The position numbers and the translations under genes were made by a program. This document shows, in pieces, positions 45,695 through 54,379 of a stretch of 64,000 nucleotides of DNA (position 1 is its first letter; each line of letters starts with the position of its first letter). Under the pieces are notes generated by a model. That model did no database searches, had not been told where the DNA came from, and worked only from the letters and a program-made list of their open reading frames with translations. This DNA comes from Pedobacter sp. SYP-B3415 (lineage in GTDB: Bacteria; Bacteroidota; Bacteroidia; Sphingobacteriales; Sphingobacteriaceae), in assembly GCF_004138205.1 (NCBI RefSeq), contig NZ_RXNQ01000022.1, positions 124,001 to 188,000 on the forward strand, read 5' to 3'.

Positions 45695-46810
45695 TTATTT
45701 CATAACTGTTATTTTTCTTCCTTTTATTTTAAACTGATGAGCATGGATAAGGGAGAGATTTGCAAAAAGCTCATTAATACTGTTTGAACGGGAAAATGTA
45801 CCGCCAAGGCGGCTGTTTTCTGTTCCGGGCTGAAGTTCGACTTCGACATCATACCAGCGGCCAACACGGGCCATGGCCTGGGCAAGTGTTTCGTTCTTAA
45901 AAATAAAGTATCCGTTTTTCCAGGCGATGGCCTCTTCTGCATCGACCACGTTAACGCGAATGCCGTCTCTGTCGCTATGCATCAGCGCTTCCTGCCCAGG
46001 ATGAAGAATTGCAGTCTCCCGGCCCTTGTTTACCTGCACTTTCCCCTCCAGCAGTGTGGCCCGCACTTCCTTGTCGCCGGGATAGGCCGCTATATTAAAA
46101 TGTGTTCCGAGAACGGTTACCGTTGTTTCGTTGCTGACTACTTTGAAACGCTGGCCCTGGCGCTTTGCAACCTCGAAATATGCTTCGCCGCTTAATTGAA
46201 CGAGCCGTTCATTGCCATTAAATGCTGCCGGGAACCTGAGTTCCGAGCCCGAGTTCAGCCACACTTTCGTTCCGTCTGCAAGGGTAAGCTGGTATTCGCC
46301 CCCACGCGGAATGCGCAGCACATTTGTCTGGTCTGTAGTCGCACCGGTGGTTTTCTGTTCGTAGTTCAGACTGCCCGGCTGGTTGGCTATAACCGAAACA
46401 CCCGCCTGTTCGGCGAGCTTTCCCGTTTGTCCGCTAAGTTCCACCTGGCTTCCGTCTGCCAGTACGAGTATAGCTCTAGAGCTGCCGGGAACAACGGGAG
46501 CCTGTTTATGAACCGTCATATTCGCCGGACTGGTTCCCGTTTCATTAGCAGGTTGTGAGAAGAACAGGAAGCCGGCAACGAGCACGACCGCCGCAGCAGC
46601 GTAAGGCCACATACGTATAAGGATGGGTTTCCGGTTAATGCCGAGACGGTTACGCAGCTGTTTATTCAGGGCATTTAAACGGTCATGGTTAACATCAGAG
46701 GCCTCGCGCGCTTTTTCCAGATACCAGCTTTCAAGAAACGTGCGTTCCTCTGCGGTGGAGTTGCCGTCGAGATATTTTTGAATAAGTGTGGCAATGTCTT
46801 TCTTGTCCAT
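45695..46810 (-). CDS. FecR-family anti-sigma factor
   Basis: 371 aa. The cytoplasmic N-terminus (about 1-65) is followed by one membrane helix (about 67-86, YAAAAVVLVAGFLFF). The periplasmic FecR domain has RIPRGGEYQLTLADGTKVWL and ELRFPAAFNGNERLVQLSGE; a DUF4974-type C-terminal domain ends in HAHQFKIKGRKITVMK. It holds the sigma factor encoded upstream and receives the signal from the STN domain of the SusC encoded downstream. The space to the sigma gene (495 bp) is unusually long and repeat-filled. Confidence 0.95.
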   Translation of the reverse strand: MDKKDIATLIQKYLDGNSTAEERTFLESWYLEKAREASDVNHDRLNALNKQLRNRLGINRKPILIRMWPYAAAAVVLVAGFLFFSQPANETGTSPANMTVHKQAPVVPGSSRAILVLADGSQVELSGQTGKLAEQAGVSVIANQPGSLNYEQKTTGATTDQTNVLRIPRGGEYQLTLADGTKVWLNSGSELRFPAAFNGNERLVQLSGEAYFEVAKRQGQRFKVVSNETTVTVLGTHFNIAAYPGDKEVRATLLEGKVQVNKGRETAILHPGQEALMHSDRDGIRVNVVDAEEAIAWKNGYFIFKNETLAQAMARVGRWYDVEVELQPGTENSRLGGTFSRSNSINELFANLSLIHAHQFKIKGRKITVMK

Positions 46811-47305
46811 TCAGGCTGATATTTGGTCGCTTTGTATAGATAAGACGAACTTCAGGGAAGGGAGTGTAAGATGATTTGGAAAAAAAGTTAAAAAGGGAGA
46901 TTTGCTTGAGACCTCGAGTAGTATATAGGCGTTCGTAGTTCGTATTTAGACGTGGCGCAGAAACCCCTCAGCCAGTTATGCGAATTGCGGGTTTAGGCGC
47001 TATTTCTTTGAAGTGTGAGATTTGAGATTTGCGTCTTGAGACAGGGAGCAGAACCCCTCGGCCGGTTATGCGTAGTGGGGGGGGGGTGTCAATGCCGTGG
47101 TCTTTCGTCCTTGATCCTTTTTCTTTGATCTCATTGAGGGGTTAAGCGCCGTGGTCTTTCGTCCTTGATCCTTTTCTTTGATCTCATTGAGGGGTTAAGC
47201 GCCGTGGTCTGGTCGTCCTGATTCCTTTTTCTTTGATCTCATTGAGGGGTTAGGCGCCGTGGTCTTTAATCCTGGTTCCTTTTTATTTGGTCCCGCTGAG
47301 TTCCA
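46811..47305. repeat. Repeat-filled spacer between sigma and FecR: word repeats, paired CCCCTC elements, G10 tract, tandem array
   Basis: No gene is supported in these 495 bp. From left: TTCGTAGTTCGTA words near 46932; GCAGAAACCCCTCAGCCAG near 46957; TGAGATTTGAGATTTG words near 47016; a second GCAGAACCCCTCGGCCGG near 47049; a run of ten G at 47077-47086; then a tandem array at 47094-47300. The array repeats contain GAGGGGTTAAGCGCC, complementary to the CCCCTC elements. Confidence 0.75.
47094..47300. repeat. Tandem repeat array, about 3.8 copies of a 53-55 bp unit
   Basis: Units start at GCCGTGGTCT at 47094, 47148, 47201 and 47256 (lengths 54, 53, 55, and a partial last). Each has CCTTTTTCTTTGATCTC and TTGAGGGGTTA. 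The first two full units are nearly identical. The array ends 5 bp from the 3' end of the sigma gene. Confidence 0.9.
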
Positions 47306-47872
47306 TTAAAAAAACATCATCATAAGCGTGCTCAGCTTTGCCCGGAGAATCTTCAGCGCATTGCTGATCTGCTTTTTTACGGTATGATCAGAAATATCCA
47401 GCGTAAAGGCTATTTTCTCATAAGAAAACTCATGCCGGCGGCTCAACTCAAACACTTCACGCATTTTTGCAGGTAAAGCCTCTATTTCCTGGTCGATGGC
47501 ACGCGACAACTCTTTCTCCCTATAGGCCTCATCGGTATAACGCGCTCCCTCCGTATAATAGATGGCCAGCTCTGCCAGGTACCGATCATGAACTTTATCC
47601 CGTGCAATACGGTCAAAAATCCGGTTGCGCACGCAGGTATAAAGAAATGCAGATACAGATCGCCCGATTACAAGCGTATCACGTTTTTCCCATAAGCTCG
47701 CGAATACATCCTGAACCACATCCATAGCCGCTTCTTCATCTTTGAGCAAGCGTATGGAATGGGCCAATAACGGGCGCCAGAAACGCTCGTAAATTTCCCC
47801 AAATGCCGAAAAATCGCCATCGTGAAGAGCTGTTGCAAGCTCCTGATCTGAAAGGGCTGCGGATTGGCGCAT
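47306..47872 (-). CDS. ECF RNA polymerase sigma factor (locus 2)
   Basis: 188 aa, ECF length. Region 2: FGEIYERFWRPLLAHSIRLL and AAMDVVQDVFASLWEKRDTL; region 4: ALPAKMREVFELSRRHEFSY and IAFTLDISDHTVKKQISNAL. This matches the Bacteroidota ECF group that pairs with FecR and STN-type SusC. It should direct transcription of the downstream susC operon when polymer is sensed. A full TAnnTTTG promoter is not visible upstream. Confidence 0.95.
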   Translation of the reverse strand: MRQSAALSDQELATALHDGDFSAFGEIYERFWRPLLAHSIRLLKDEEAAMDVVQDVFASLWEKRDTLVIGRSVSAFLYTCVRNRIFDRIARDKVHDRYLAELAIYYTEGARYTDEAYREKELSRAIDQEIEALPAKMREVFELSRRHEFSYEKIAFTLDISDHTVKKQISNALKILRAKLSTLMMMFF

Positions 47873-48029
47873 GCGCGGTTTATAGTTGGTTTGAGCTTAA
47901 TCGTGTAAGCTAAGTTATTACTTTTTTTCAATAGCACAAACGCGTGTTGTTTTTTTTCATTCAGCAGGAAACACTATTAGTCCGCGGAGTTAAAGAGAAA
48001 CAACTCTCTGGTAATCAGCGATCAAAATC

Positions 48030-48845
48030 CTATTTCAGAGCAGCCTGGATTTCTGCTTCGGCAGGATTTCTGAGTATCTCGATCTCATTCCCGTTGATCC
48101 GGATCAGGTCCATCCGCGCAAATGCTTCAAGCCAGCCGGGCATAGGCAGCTGCTTCCACTTCTGAATAAAACGGCTCGCATTGGAGATTATGGGTGTAAA
48201 ATGGTTCAGCGGCGGACTGTAGCTTGGATGGTGCTGATGGTAGGCGGTTGCATGAACAACTTTCAGCGGCACACCATTGGCGCGGGCGGAAAAAGCAAAG
48301 TCGGTATCCTCGCCGCCGTAACCTTTGAACTGTTCATCAAATCGGCCGATCTTGTCAAACACAGCGGCAGAGCAGCCGAAGTTCAGCGACCAAAACCACT
48401 CGTACGGGTAAGTATCATGGCCGTGGCGCACGGGATCCGGCCTGCTGAGGCTTTCCATGTTATGTTGCCAGTTTTCTATGTCTGTTGCCCCTTCGGCAAG
48501 GTAACGCACTGTTCCCGACCACAGCACATCAGCAGACTGAAAGGCCCGCCGGTATTCAGCGATGAGATCCCTGGCGGGAACACAATCTACGTCAAGAAAA
48601 ATATTAAATGCAGAGGAGGATTGTGCCATCGCCGTATTCCGTGCCCTGGCCAGGTTCAGGTGGTTGCCGGTATGCAGCGTCAGGCTTTTTACCGGAAACG
48701 GAAGCTCCGGCAGTGGTATAGTGTCTTCGTTCAGGTGCACGATAACAACTTCAGCCGGCAGCTCTGTTCCTGCAGCAAGTCCGGCAAGGGTATTAAACAG
48801 TGCGCCGTTGCGGTTATGCGTGAGGGTGAGTACGGAAATCTTCAT
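48030..48845 (-). CDS. GT2-family glycosyltransferase
   Basis: 271 aa from Met at 48845 (MKISVLTLTHNRNG). GT-A fold: VLTLTHNRN at the nucleotide site, FLDVDCVPA as the DxD metal site, and FKGYGGEDTDFAFSA with the conserved GGED catalytic loop (galactosyltransferase-like C-terminus). No membrane helix. Its start overlaps the end of the preceding gene by 32 bp, so it is the third member of a tight GT operon. Donor and acceptor are unknown. Confidence 0.9.
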   Translation of the reverse strand: MKISVLTLTHNRNGALFNTLAGLAAGTELPAEVVIVHLNEDTIPLPELPFPVKSLTLHTGNHLNLARARNTAMAQSSSAFNIFLDVDCVPARDLIAEYRRAFQSADVLWSGTVRYLAEGATDIENWQHNMESLSRPDPVRHGHDTYPYEWFWSLNFGCSAAVFDKIGRFDEQFKGYGGEDTDFAFSARANGVPLKVVHATAYHQHHPSYSPPLNHFTPIISNASRFIQKWKQLPMPGWLEAFARMDLIRINGNEIEILRNPAEAEIQAALK

Positions 48846-49935
48846 CGGCGGATTCACAGCTTGGTGCGGAAAAAAGTTGTTCATGCAGGTTCATCAGCCG
48901 CGAGGCGATGACATTGAAGGCATTCGGATCGGTAATAGCTGGTATGCCGGCTTGTCTGCGTAACGCAATGGCATCCTGAATGCAATCGGACCACGAAACC
49001 GTATGCAGGTCTGCAGGTTGTACGATCATGGCCAGTTTCAATCTTTCAAGATGTTCCGCTTTTATTTCCTGCTCACGAAAGGGGCGTTCAGCCGGAACAC
49101 AAATAAAAGGCAGGCCAAGGTCGGCGATCTCCATTACGGCGTTATGACCCGCGTTGGCAATTACAGCCCGGCAGGTAAGCAGCAGACCGGCCGGGTCTGG
49201 AAGATATTCATGGAACATACAGTTTGGCATTTCCTCCCCGTTCCGGCCCATTTGCAGATTTCCAACTACATGAATTTCTGCCTCCGGAAGCTGCTTACTA
49301 AGCCTGATCAAAAATCCGGCATCGAAACATGTACCACCTTCGCCTGCGAAAACTGCGATACGTTTTGCTGCCGGGCGATGTTCTGCATGCCGGCCGGTAT
49401 AGCGCGAAAATCCCCCGCTAAACAAAGTTTTTCTGCCAAAAAGGCCCTCCTGGTCAGCATGACTCATTTCTTCTGAATAGGGTGCGATGATCAATTCGGC
49501 AGCTTCATAGGCAAACTGGTGGGGCATGTCGTTACGCAGGCCGTGTTGCCTGACATACACATAGGGCACCCCGCACAACCTGGCCAGCAAAGCAATCTCT
49601 ACTGAGACATCGACAAACAAAAGTATTTCAGGGTGTTGATGAAAGAGCGCCGTTAGTGCATGGCTGCGCGCCTTCAAACCATTAAGCCCATAGGGCGTAT
49701 AATGTGCGAACCGTACCTGGGATTGAATCGGTTCTATGACGGATTCTCCAGGCGCCGGCGTATCTAAAGGCAGATCAATGCACCTGATACCTGCCGGGAT
49801 AACTCTGCCTGCCCTGCGCAATGCACTGCCGGCGAAGATGACCTCACCTTCAGGCAGATGCCGCGCAATTGCCAGTGCCCGCATGAGGTGACCGGAACCA
49901 TGGTGGTGTATATAGAAGCAAAACTTATACGGCAT
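48814..49935 (-). CDS. GT-B fold glycosyltransferase (MurG/GT28-like)
   Basis: 373 aa from Met at 49935 (MPYKFCFYIHHHGSGHLMR). The N-terminal HHGSGHLMRALAIARHL is the acceptor/nucleotide glycine loop of GT28-type enzymes; the C-terminal half has GEGGTCFDAG and AVIANAGHNAVMEIADLGLP, the donor-binding motif of the family. A start at 49980 would overlap the upstream gene by 56 bp; 49935 leaves 11 bp. It probably transfers a sugar from a UDP donor. It is the middle gene of the three-GT operon. Confidence 0.85.
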   Translation of the reverse strand: MPYKFCFYIHHHGSGHLMRALAIARHLPEGEVIFAGSALRRAGRVIPAGIRCIDLPLDTPAPGESVIEPIQSQVRFAHYTPYGLNGLKARSHALTALFHQHPEILLFVDVSVEIALLARLCGVPYVYVRQHGLRNDMPHQFAYEAAELIIAPYSEEMSHADQEGLFGRKTLFSGGFSRYTGRHAEHRPAAKRIAVFAGEGGTCFDAGFLIRLSKQLPEAEIHVVGNLQMGRNGEEMPNCMFHEYLPDPAGLLLTCRAVIANAGHNAVMEIADLGLPFICVPAERPFREQEIKAEHLERLKLAMIVQPADLHTVSWSDCIQDAIALRRQAGIPAITDPNAFNVIASRLMNLHEQLFSAPSCESADEDFRTHPHA

Positions 49936-51010
49936 GCGATAGCGAGCGGTTCGCGACAACTTCAGAAAACAAGCGCTCATAGGATGAGATCATTGTCTCG
50001 ATGCTCAGCAGATCTTCTGCTCTCTGCCTGCAGGCAAACCGGTCAAGTGTAACAGCTTGCCTGATACACAGGGCAAGATCTGCGGGATTGCAACTACTTG
50101 TCAGGCAACCTGTTTCATCGCACACCAGGTTTGGCAGCGCGCCGCGGGCAAACCCGGCAACAGGAGTTCCACAAGCCAGGCTTTCTGCAATGACCAGTCC
50201 AAACGGCTCTTCCCAGCAGGGGGTAATGACGCTGGCTGCGGCCTGGCCGATTAATTCGTTTAACTGTTCATGGTTCAGATGGTCGAGTAATTCTGCATGC
50301 TCACTCAGCAAAGGCTCTACATAAGTTTCAAAATAGTGACGGTCGGCAATGCTTCCCGCAACTTTGATCTTATACCCCGCCAAACGGGCTGCCTCTATGG
50401 CCAGGTGCGTCCCCTTATCGGGGTGAATACGGCCAAACCATACCAGGTAATCGCCTTCATTCCGGTCGTGAAACTTCCATTGACCAAGATCTATTCCGTT
50501 TGAAATGATTTCACAATTCGAAATATATGGTTTCCACGCTGTTGCGTTAGATTTTGATACCGACACATACCTGATTTTGCCAACCTTACGCTCCTGTGCG
50601 GCCGCCCTTTTCATCTCAAAAATAGGCGGCGTGTGGAGCACAGTTACCATAGGGGTATTGATCAGGGTAGCCATGGTAATAGGAACATAATTAAGGCTAT
50701 TGTTAAAGATAATATCAAAACCCTCCCGGTCAATGTCCTGCATCAGCTCCAGGTACGCATGGTGCGTGGAGATAAAATCTTCTACAAGCTCGTGTGAGGG
50801 GAAGCGACTAAGGGTCTGCCTGTTATAATCCTCATCGCTCATAATAGACCGTAGACCCAGTGCAGGATCAGAATGCTCGCTCGCAAAAAGGGTTACATCG
50901 TGGCCCCGGGCAATCAGATGTTTCGCTACTTCGTACGTAAAAGCTTCCAGTCCGCCCATAAACGGCTTGCGTATCGGGTGTTTTAAATGTGCAACAATAC
51001 CTATCTTCAT
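49925..51010 (-). CDS. GT4-family glycosyltransferase
   Basis: 361 aa, GT-B fold. N-terminal KPFMGGLEAFTYEVAKHLIA with the GGLE glycine loop; C-terminal WFGRIHPDKGTHLAIEAARL and VITPCWEEPFGLVIAESLAC containing the EPFGxxxxE signature of retaining GT4 enzymes. First gene of the three-GT operon, starting a probable glycan or glycolipid assembly step. No flippase, polymerase or other polysaccharide-synthesis genes are adjacent. Confidence 0.93.
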   Translation of the reverse strand: MKIGIVAHLKHPIRKPFMGGLEAFTYEVAKHLIARGHDVTLFASEHSDPALGLRSIMSDEDYNRQTLSRFPSHELVEDFISTHHAYLELMQDIDREGFDIIFNNSLNYVPITMATLINTPMVTVLHTPPIFEMKRAAAQERKVGKIRYVSVSKSNATAWKPYISNCEIISNGIDLGQWKFHDRNEGDYLVWFGRIHPDKGTHLAIEAARLAGYKIKVAGSIADRHYFETYVEPLLSEHAELLDHLNHEQLNELIGQAAASVITPCWEEPFGLVIAESLACGTPVAGFARGALPNLVCDETGCLTSSCNPADLALCIRQAVTLDRFACRQRAEDLLSIETMISSYERLFSEVVANRSLSHAV

Positions 51011-51149
51011 ATTCGTAATTGACTCCTAGTAGAAAGTATTTAAACCCCAAATTGTTTAACGAATTCAGGTAAAGTTTCTGCAAAGCGCAGAGCCGCCTGG
51101 GGTATAGCTGTGGAAACGGCCATATTCACGCGGTTTTGGACGGAAAAAT

Positions 51150-51866
51150 TTATTTTTTGAATGACCAGGTACGGATTTCAGGAACGGTATTCAGCAATAC
51201 CTTTCTGAATTCGTCAGGTGTTTTGAAGACCATTTGTGTCAGCGTGCGGTACTCATAACTTACGTCAAAGCCGGAAGCCTCAAAGGGCCAAGGATCAACT
51301 TTAAGTTTCGTTCCTTCCTGGAAAAGCTGGTGAACGACGCCATCGGGACCTTCGCTGATTTCTATTTTTCTGCCTTCCGGCTGATTTTCATTCTGGCAAA
51401 GAAGTAAGGAAAGCGCATCGCACCATTCCAATAAACTATAATCCTTTTTCAATTGTGCAGCGGTTATGCCCAGCTGTCTGCGCCATTGTTCGCGCTGGGC
51501 AGCCTGCCGGCCGAGAAAGTTTTTAACCTCCCTGCCTACATCGGGCGGACAGACAAAATCCAGGTGAACCGAACATAACAGCGCAATGTATGTGCTTTTA
51601 CTTTGCGCCATAAAAATTGTTTCCTCGCAATGCTGAAGGTCGATCTTCTTCATTGTAAAGTTTTGGGGAGCGCCCGCAGCGGTCAACAGGTCCTTCTGCA
51701 GCAGTTCTATCCTGCTGTCGTCATGTTCAGCTATCGCGGTGAGCAGTTCAATCCACCTCGGCCCGCGAACGGATTTCTTCCATTGCGCAGCCAATGCTGC
51801 AGAGAGCAAGCCATGCGCCCGCTGGGTGATAATTTCCCAGCCTTGTTCGGTGTAGTTTACGATCAT
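51150..51866 (-). CDS. DUF3891 family protein
   Basis: 238 aa, soluble. MIVNYTEQGWEIITQRAHG, IAEHDDSRIELLQKDLL, and the C-terminal WPFEASGFDVSYEYRTL match the DUF3891 family, which keeps a conserved His-Asp (AEHDD). No biochemical role is known to me. It stands alone, 139 bp beyond the GT operon start, same strand. Confidence 0.85.
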   Translation of the reverse strand: MIVNYTEQGWEIITQRAHGLLSAALAAQWKKSVRGPRWIELLTAIAEHDDSRIELLQKDLLTAAGAPQNFTMKKIDLQHCEETIFMAQSKSTYIALLCSVHLDFVCPPDVGREVKNFLGRQAAQREQWRRQLGITAAQLKKDYSLLEWCDALSLLLCQNENQPEGRKIEISEGPDGVVHQLFQEGTKLKVDPWPFEASGFDVSYEYRTLTQMVFKTPDEFRKVLLNTVPEIRTWSFKK

Positions 51867-51953
51867 CAGGTATAGCTATAAGCCGCGCCGGCATGCGCCG
51901 GGCGCCCGACAAGGAACGCTGAAGTGCGGAAAAGGTTTAGCGGCGTCAGTTAT

Positions 51954-52715
51954 TTACCTGATCCAGTTAAAGGAACTGGCAATCCGGCACGCTTCAACCG
52001 AGTTGTTCACGCGAAGTTTTTCCAGAATATTCTGCCGGTGCCGGTTTACGGTGTTCATACTAATTGACAGTACGGCTGCAATTTCCTTACTTTGTTTTCC
52101 GTGATGGATCATGCCGAGAATTTCGCGTTCTCTTACTGAAAGAATATTGGTTTGCTCATCTGCCAGGTCGACAAATTGACCGGTCCGGGCGTTAACGATC
52201 CGCCCTTCAATTCCGCCGGAGGGGAAATAACCAAAGCCATACAAACATAAGGCGAACGCGGTATGCTGCGTCTCAGCATCATACAGATAGTACATACGGT
52301 GCAAAACGTTGGTATAGGTTTCAGAGGCATCGCGCATGCGCAACTTCCGGATCACATGATAGTGGCAACGTTCAGGCGCGGGGATACCTTTCAGAAAATG
52401 GAAAAACTGAAGTTCCTGCATGTGTTTTGCCTGCAGATCGTCAGGATGGATCCGGGCAAATATTTTTTCCTCCCATATCGAATCGAGCTGAACATCATGG
52501 GTTGTATCTGACAAACCAAGCGCCGCAGCAGCCGCACCGTAACATACATAACTCGTATTTGCGATTAAGTCGCTCAGCACTACTACAGCATGTTCAACAG
52601 CGGCGTATTGCCTGGCCATATTTTTGGCCCGGGCAAACCGGTCGGGTTCGCTATCCCGCCGCCCGGACGCCTGCTCCAGGAATTGCGTTTCAAGAATCGT
52701 AGTAATATCCTGCAT
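51954..52715 (-). CDS. LuxR-type regulator with PAS-like sensor region
   Basis: 253 aa (Met2 at 52715 taken; Met1 at 52718 equally possible). The N-terminal 170 residues look like a PAS-type sensor (VVVLSDLIANTSYVCYGAAA, IHPDDLQAKHMQELQFFHFL). The C-terminus is a LuxR HTH: LSVREREILGMIHHGKQSKE, IAAVLSISMNTVNRHRQNIL. There is no receiver domain. It diverges from the DUF1349 gene and may control it. Confidence 0.9.
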   Translation of the reverse strand: MQDITTILETQFLEQASGRRDSEPDRFARAKNMARQYAAVEHAVVVLSDLIANTSYVCYGAAAAALGLSDTTHDVQLDSIWEEKIFARIHPDDLQAKHMQELQFFHFLKGIPAPERCHYHVIRKLRMRDASETYTNVLHRMYYLYDAETQHTAFALCLYGFGYFPSGGIEGRIVNARTGQFVDLADEQTNILSVREREILGMIHHGKQSKEIAAVLSISMNTVNRHRQNILEKLRVNNSVEACRIASSFNWIR

Positions 52716-52736
52716 CAAAATGGTTATAATTCAGTA

Positions 52737-52767
52737 TTGAAGCCGGGGCTGTTAACTGATATTTTTG
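52737..52767 (+). promoter_or_regulatory. Promoter of the DUF1349 gene
   Basis: TTG at 52737-52739, a 20-bp spacer, and TATTTTTG at 52760-52767: a near-complete Bacteroidota promoter, 66 bp before the ATG. It lies in the space shared with the divergent LuxR gene. Confidence 0.65.
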
Positions 52768-52833
52768 CTAAGATAAGCGTTCGGGAGAATTTGCTGCCTG
52801 CAGGCTCTCCACAGCGCTCACAAAAGACTGCAA

Positions 52834-53487
52834 ATGAAAAAACTTTTACTTACCCTTAGCTGCCTGGCCTTTGTTCAACTCGTGCTGGCACAAAAACTTG
52901 ACAAAATGCACTGGTTTAACGAGCCCGAAAAATGGGACATCAAAAACAATGCGCTCAGCATGTTTGTAACCCCGCAAACAGATTACTGGCGTATCTCGCA
53001 TTATGGTTTTACCGTAGATGACGCTCCATTTTACTACGGAACGTATGGTGGTGAGTTTGAGGTGAAGGTAAAAATTACCGGTAACTATAAAGCGCGGTTT
53101 GACCAGATGGGGTTAATGCTGCGCATAGATCAGCAGAACTATATTAAGGCGGGTATTGAATTTGTAGACGGAAAATATAACCTGAGTACGGTGGTTACGC
53201 ACAAGACCAGCGACTGGAGTGTGATCAAACTCGAGAAACCGGCCCCCTTTGTCTGGATCAAAGCCGTTCGCCGTCTTGATGCGGTTGAGGTTTTCTACTC
53301 TTTTGATGATAAGGAATACACCATGATGCGCAACGCTTACCTGCAGGACAACACACCTGTTATGGTCGGCATGATGGCGGCTTCGCCGGATGGAAAAGGA
53401 TTTGATGCGCAATTTGAGCACTTTTCTGTAAAACACCTTCCAGATGCCCGACGTTTGAAGTGGCTAGAAGACAACGCAGATCAATAA
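52834..53487 (+). CDS. Secreted DUF1349 (concanavalin-like) protein
   Basis: 217 aa. Signal peptide to LVLAQ (residue 19). The rest is one jelly-roll domain of the DUF1349 type: MHWFNEPEKWDIKNNALSMF, TDYWRISHYGFTVDDAPFYY, FDQMGLMLRIDQQNYIKAGI, and VMVGMMAASPDGKGFDAQF. Members bind or process carbohydrates, but no reaction is assured. It is convergent with the next gene. Confidence 0.88.
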   Translation: MKKLLLTLSCLAFVQLVLAQKLDKMHWFNEPEKWDIKNNALSMFVTPQTDYWRISHYGFTVDDAPFYYGTYGGEFEVKVKITGNYKARFDQMGLMLRIDQQNYIKAGIEFVDGKYNLSTVVTHKTSDWSVIKLEKPAPFVWIKAVRRLDAVEVFYSFDDKEYTMMRNAYLQDNTPVMVGMMAASPDGKGFDAQFEHFSVKHLPDARRLKWLEDNADQ

Positions 53488-53502
53488 GCCGCTGGTTTGG
53501 GA

Positions 53503-53874
53503 TCAGAACTCCTCAAACGTAGAGCGTTCTCTGAGCATATCGCCGGTTAGCGTTAATGTATGACTTGCGGGATCGATATCAAAATCGAGCCGCCGGTTGT
53601 CTGCATGGGTCAATTCCAGACTTTCGCAGGCGTTGTACTGACTGGCAACGAAACTGACTAAAACATGCCCGCTGAATTTGGTAGCAAAGGTGAACCCGAA
53701 CTCTGTTTGCTCTGCTACCCGGTAACGTTCGGACAGATACGCGTTGATCACCTCTGCAAGCTGTGGCGCGTGGATTTTAAACTCAGACCGCAACAAATCG
53801 GCTCTTGTCTGGTCTTCTGCTATTAGCGCTGCGATGGTTGTATCCCGCAGTTTGATACTTGTGCTCGGCTTCAT
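53503..53874 (-). CDS. Hypothetical protein
   Basis: 123 aa, soluble, no recognised family. The first half is helical (TTIAALIAEDQTRADLLRSE, APQLAEVINAYLSERYRV); the second half is beta-rich (FGFTFATKFSGHVLVSF, RRLDFDIDPASHTLTLTG). It is not a shadow of another gene. It lies 61 bp downstream of the GNAT gene, same strand, and may be co-transcribed. No function proposed. Confidence 0.65.
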   Translation of the reverse strand: MKPSTSIKLRDTTIAALIAEDQTRADLLRSEFKIHAPQLAEVINAYLSERYRVAEQTEFGFTFATKFSGHVLVSFVASQYNACESLELTHADNRRLDFDIDPASHTLTLTGDMLRERSTFEEF

Positions 53875-53935
53875 TACTTCTAAACTGGAATGTATAAAAA
53901 CGAAAAGTGCGGCCTATAGTTTTCGCATATATTTT

Positions 53936-54379
53936 TCAGGCAAGCGGCTCGGGCAGCTGAAGCATAAGTAGTGGATAGGGTTTTCCTGCTCCATCAAGTT
54001 CCCTTCGTGCGAAAACTTCAAAACCGAGGCGTTCATAAAATGCCAGCGCGGCCGTATTCTGCTCGTTTACGTCAACACGGCTGATGCCCTTTTCACGTAT
54101 GGCAAATTCCATCAGCGTTTTACCAAAGCCCCGGCCGGCTTTTGCCGGACGTACAAACAGGGCGTGTACCATCCCCTCCTCAGGATTGATAAAGCCGGCA
54201 AGTACGCCATCGTCTGCAATCGCATACAGGTCCATCTCGGGCAGGGCGCCTTTCAATGATTCCCGGTAAAACAGGATATCGCCTTCTGTCAGAAAATGAT
54301 GCGTTGCGCGAACGGCTTCCTCCCAGATAATAAGTAGTTCATCCCGGTGCTCAGGGCCTGTTTGAAAAACGCCTTCCAT
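53936..54379 (-). CDS. GNAT-family N-acetyltransferase
   Basis: 147 aa from Met at 54379 (MEGVFQTGPEHRDELL). GNAT fold with the acetyl-CoA loop VRPAKAGRGFGKTLMEFAIR (R/Q-x-x-G-x-G/A form), and NEQNTAALAFYERLGFEVFA near the C-terminus. Such enzymes acetylate small amines or protein termini. A start at 54436 is possible but has no homology. Confidence 0.88.
   Translation of the reverse strand: MEGVFQTGPEHRDELLIIWEEAVRATHHFLTEGDILFYRESLKGALPEMDLYAIADDGVLAGFINPEEGMVHALFVRPAKAGRGFGKTLMEFAIREKGISRVDVNEQNTAALAFYERLGFEVFARRELDGAGKPYPLLMLQLPEPLA

Noticed and set aside
46811-47305. CRISPR array in the sigma/FecR spacer
   Set aside because: Repeats are contiguous 53-55 bp units without unique spacers, and no cas genes are near.
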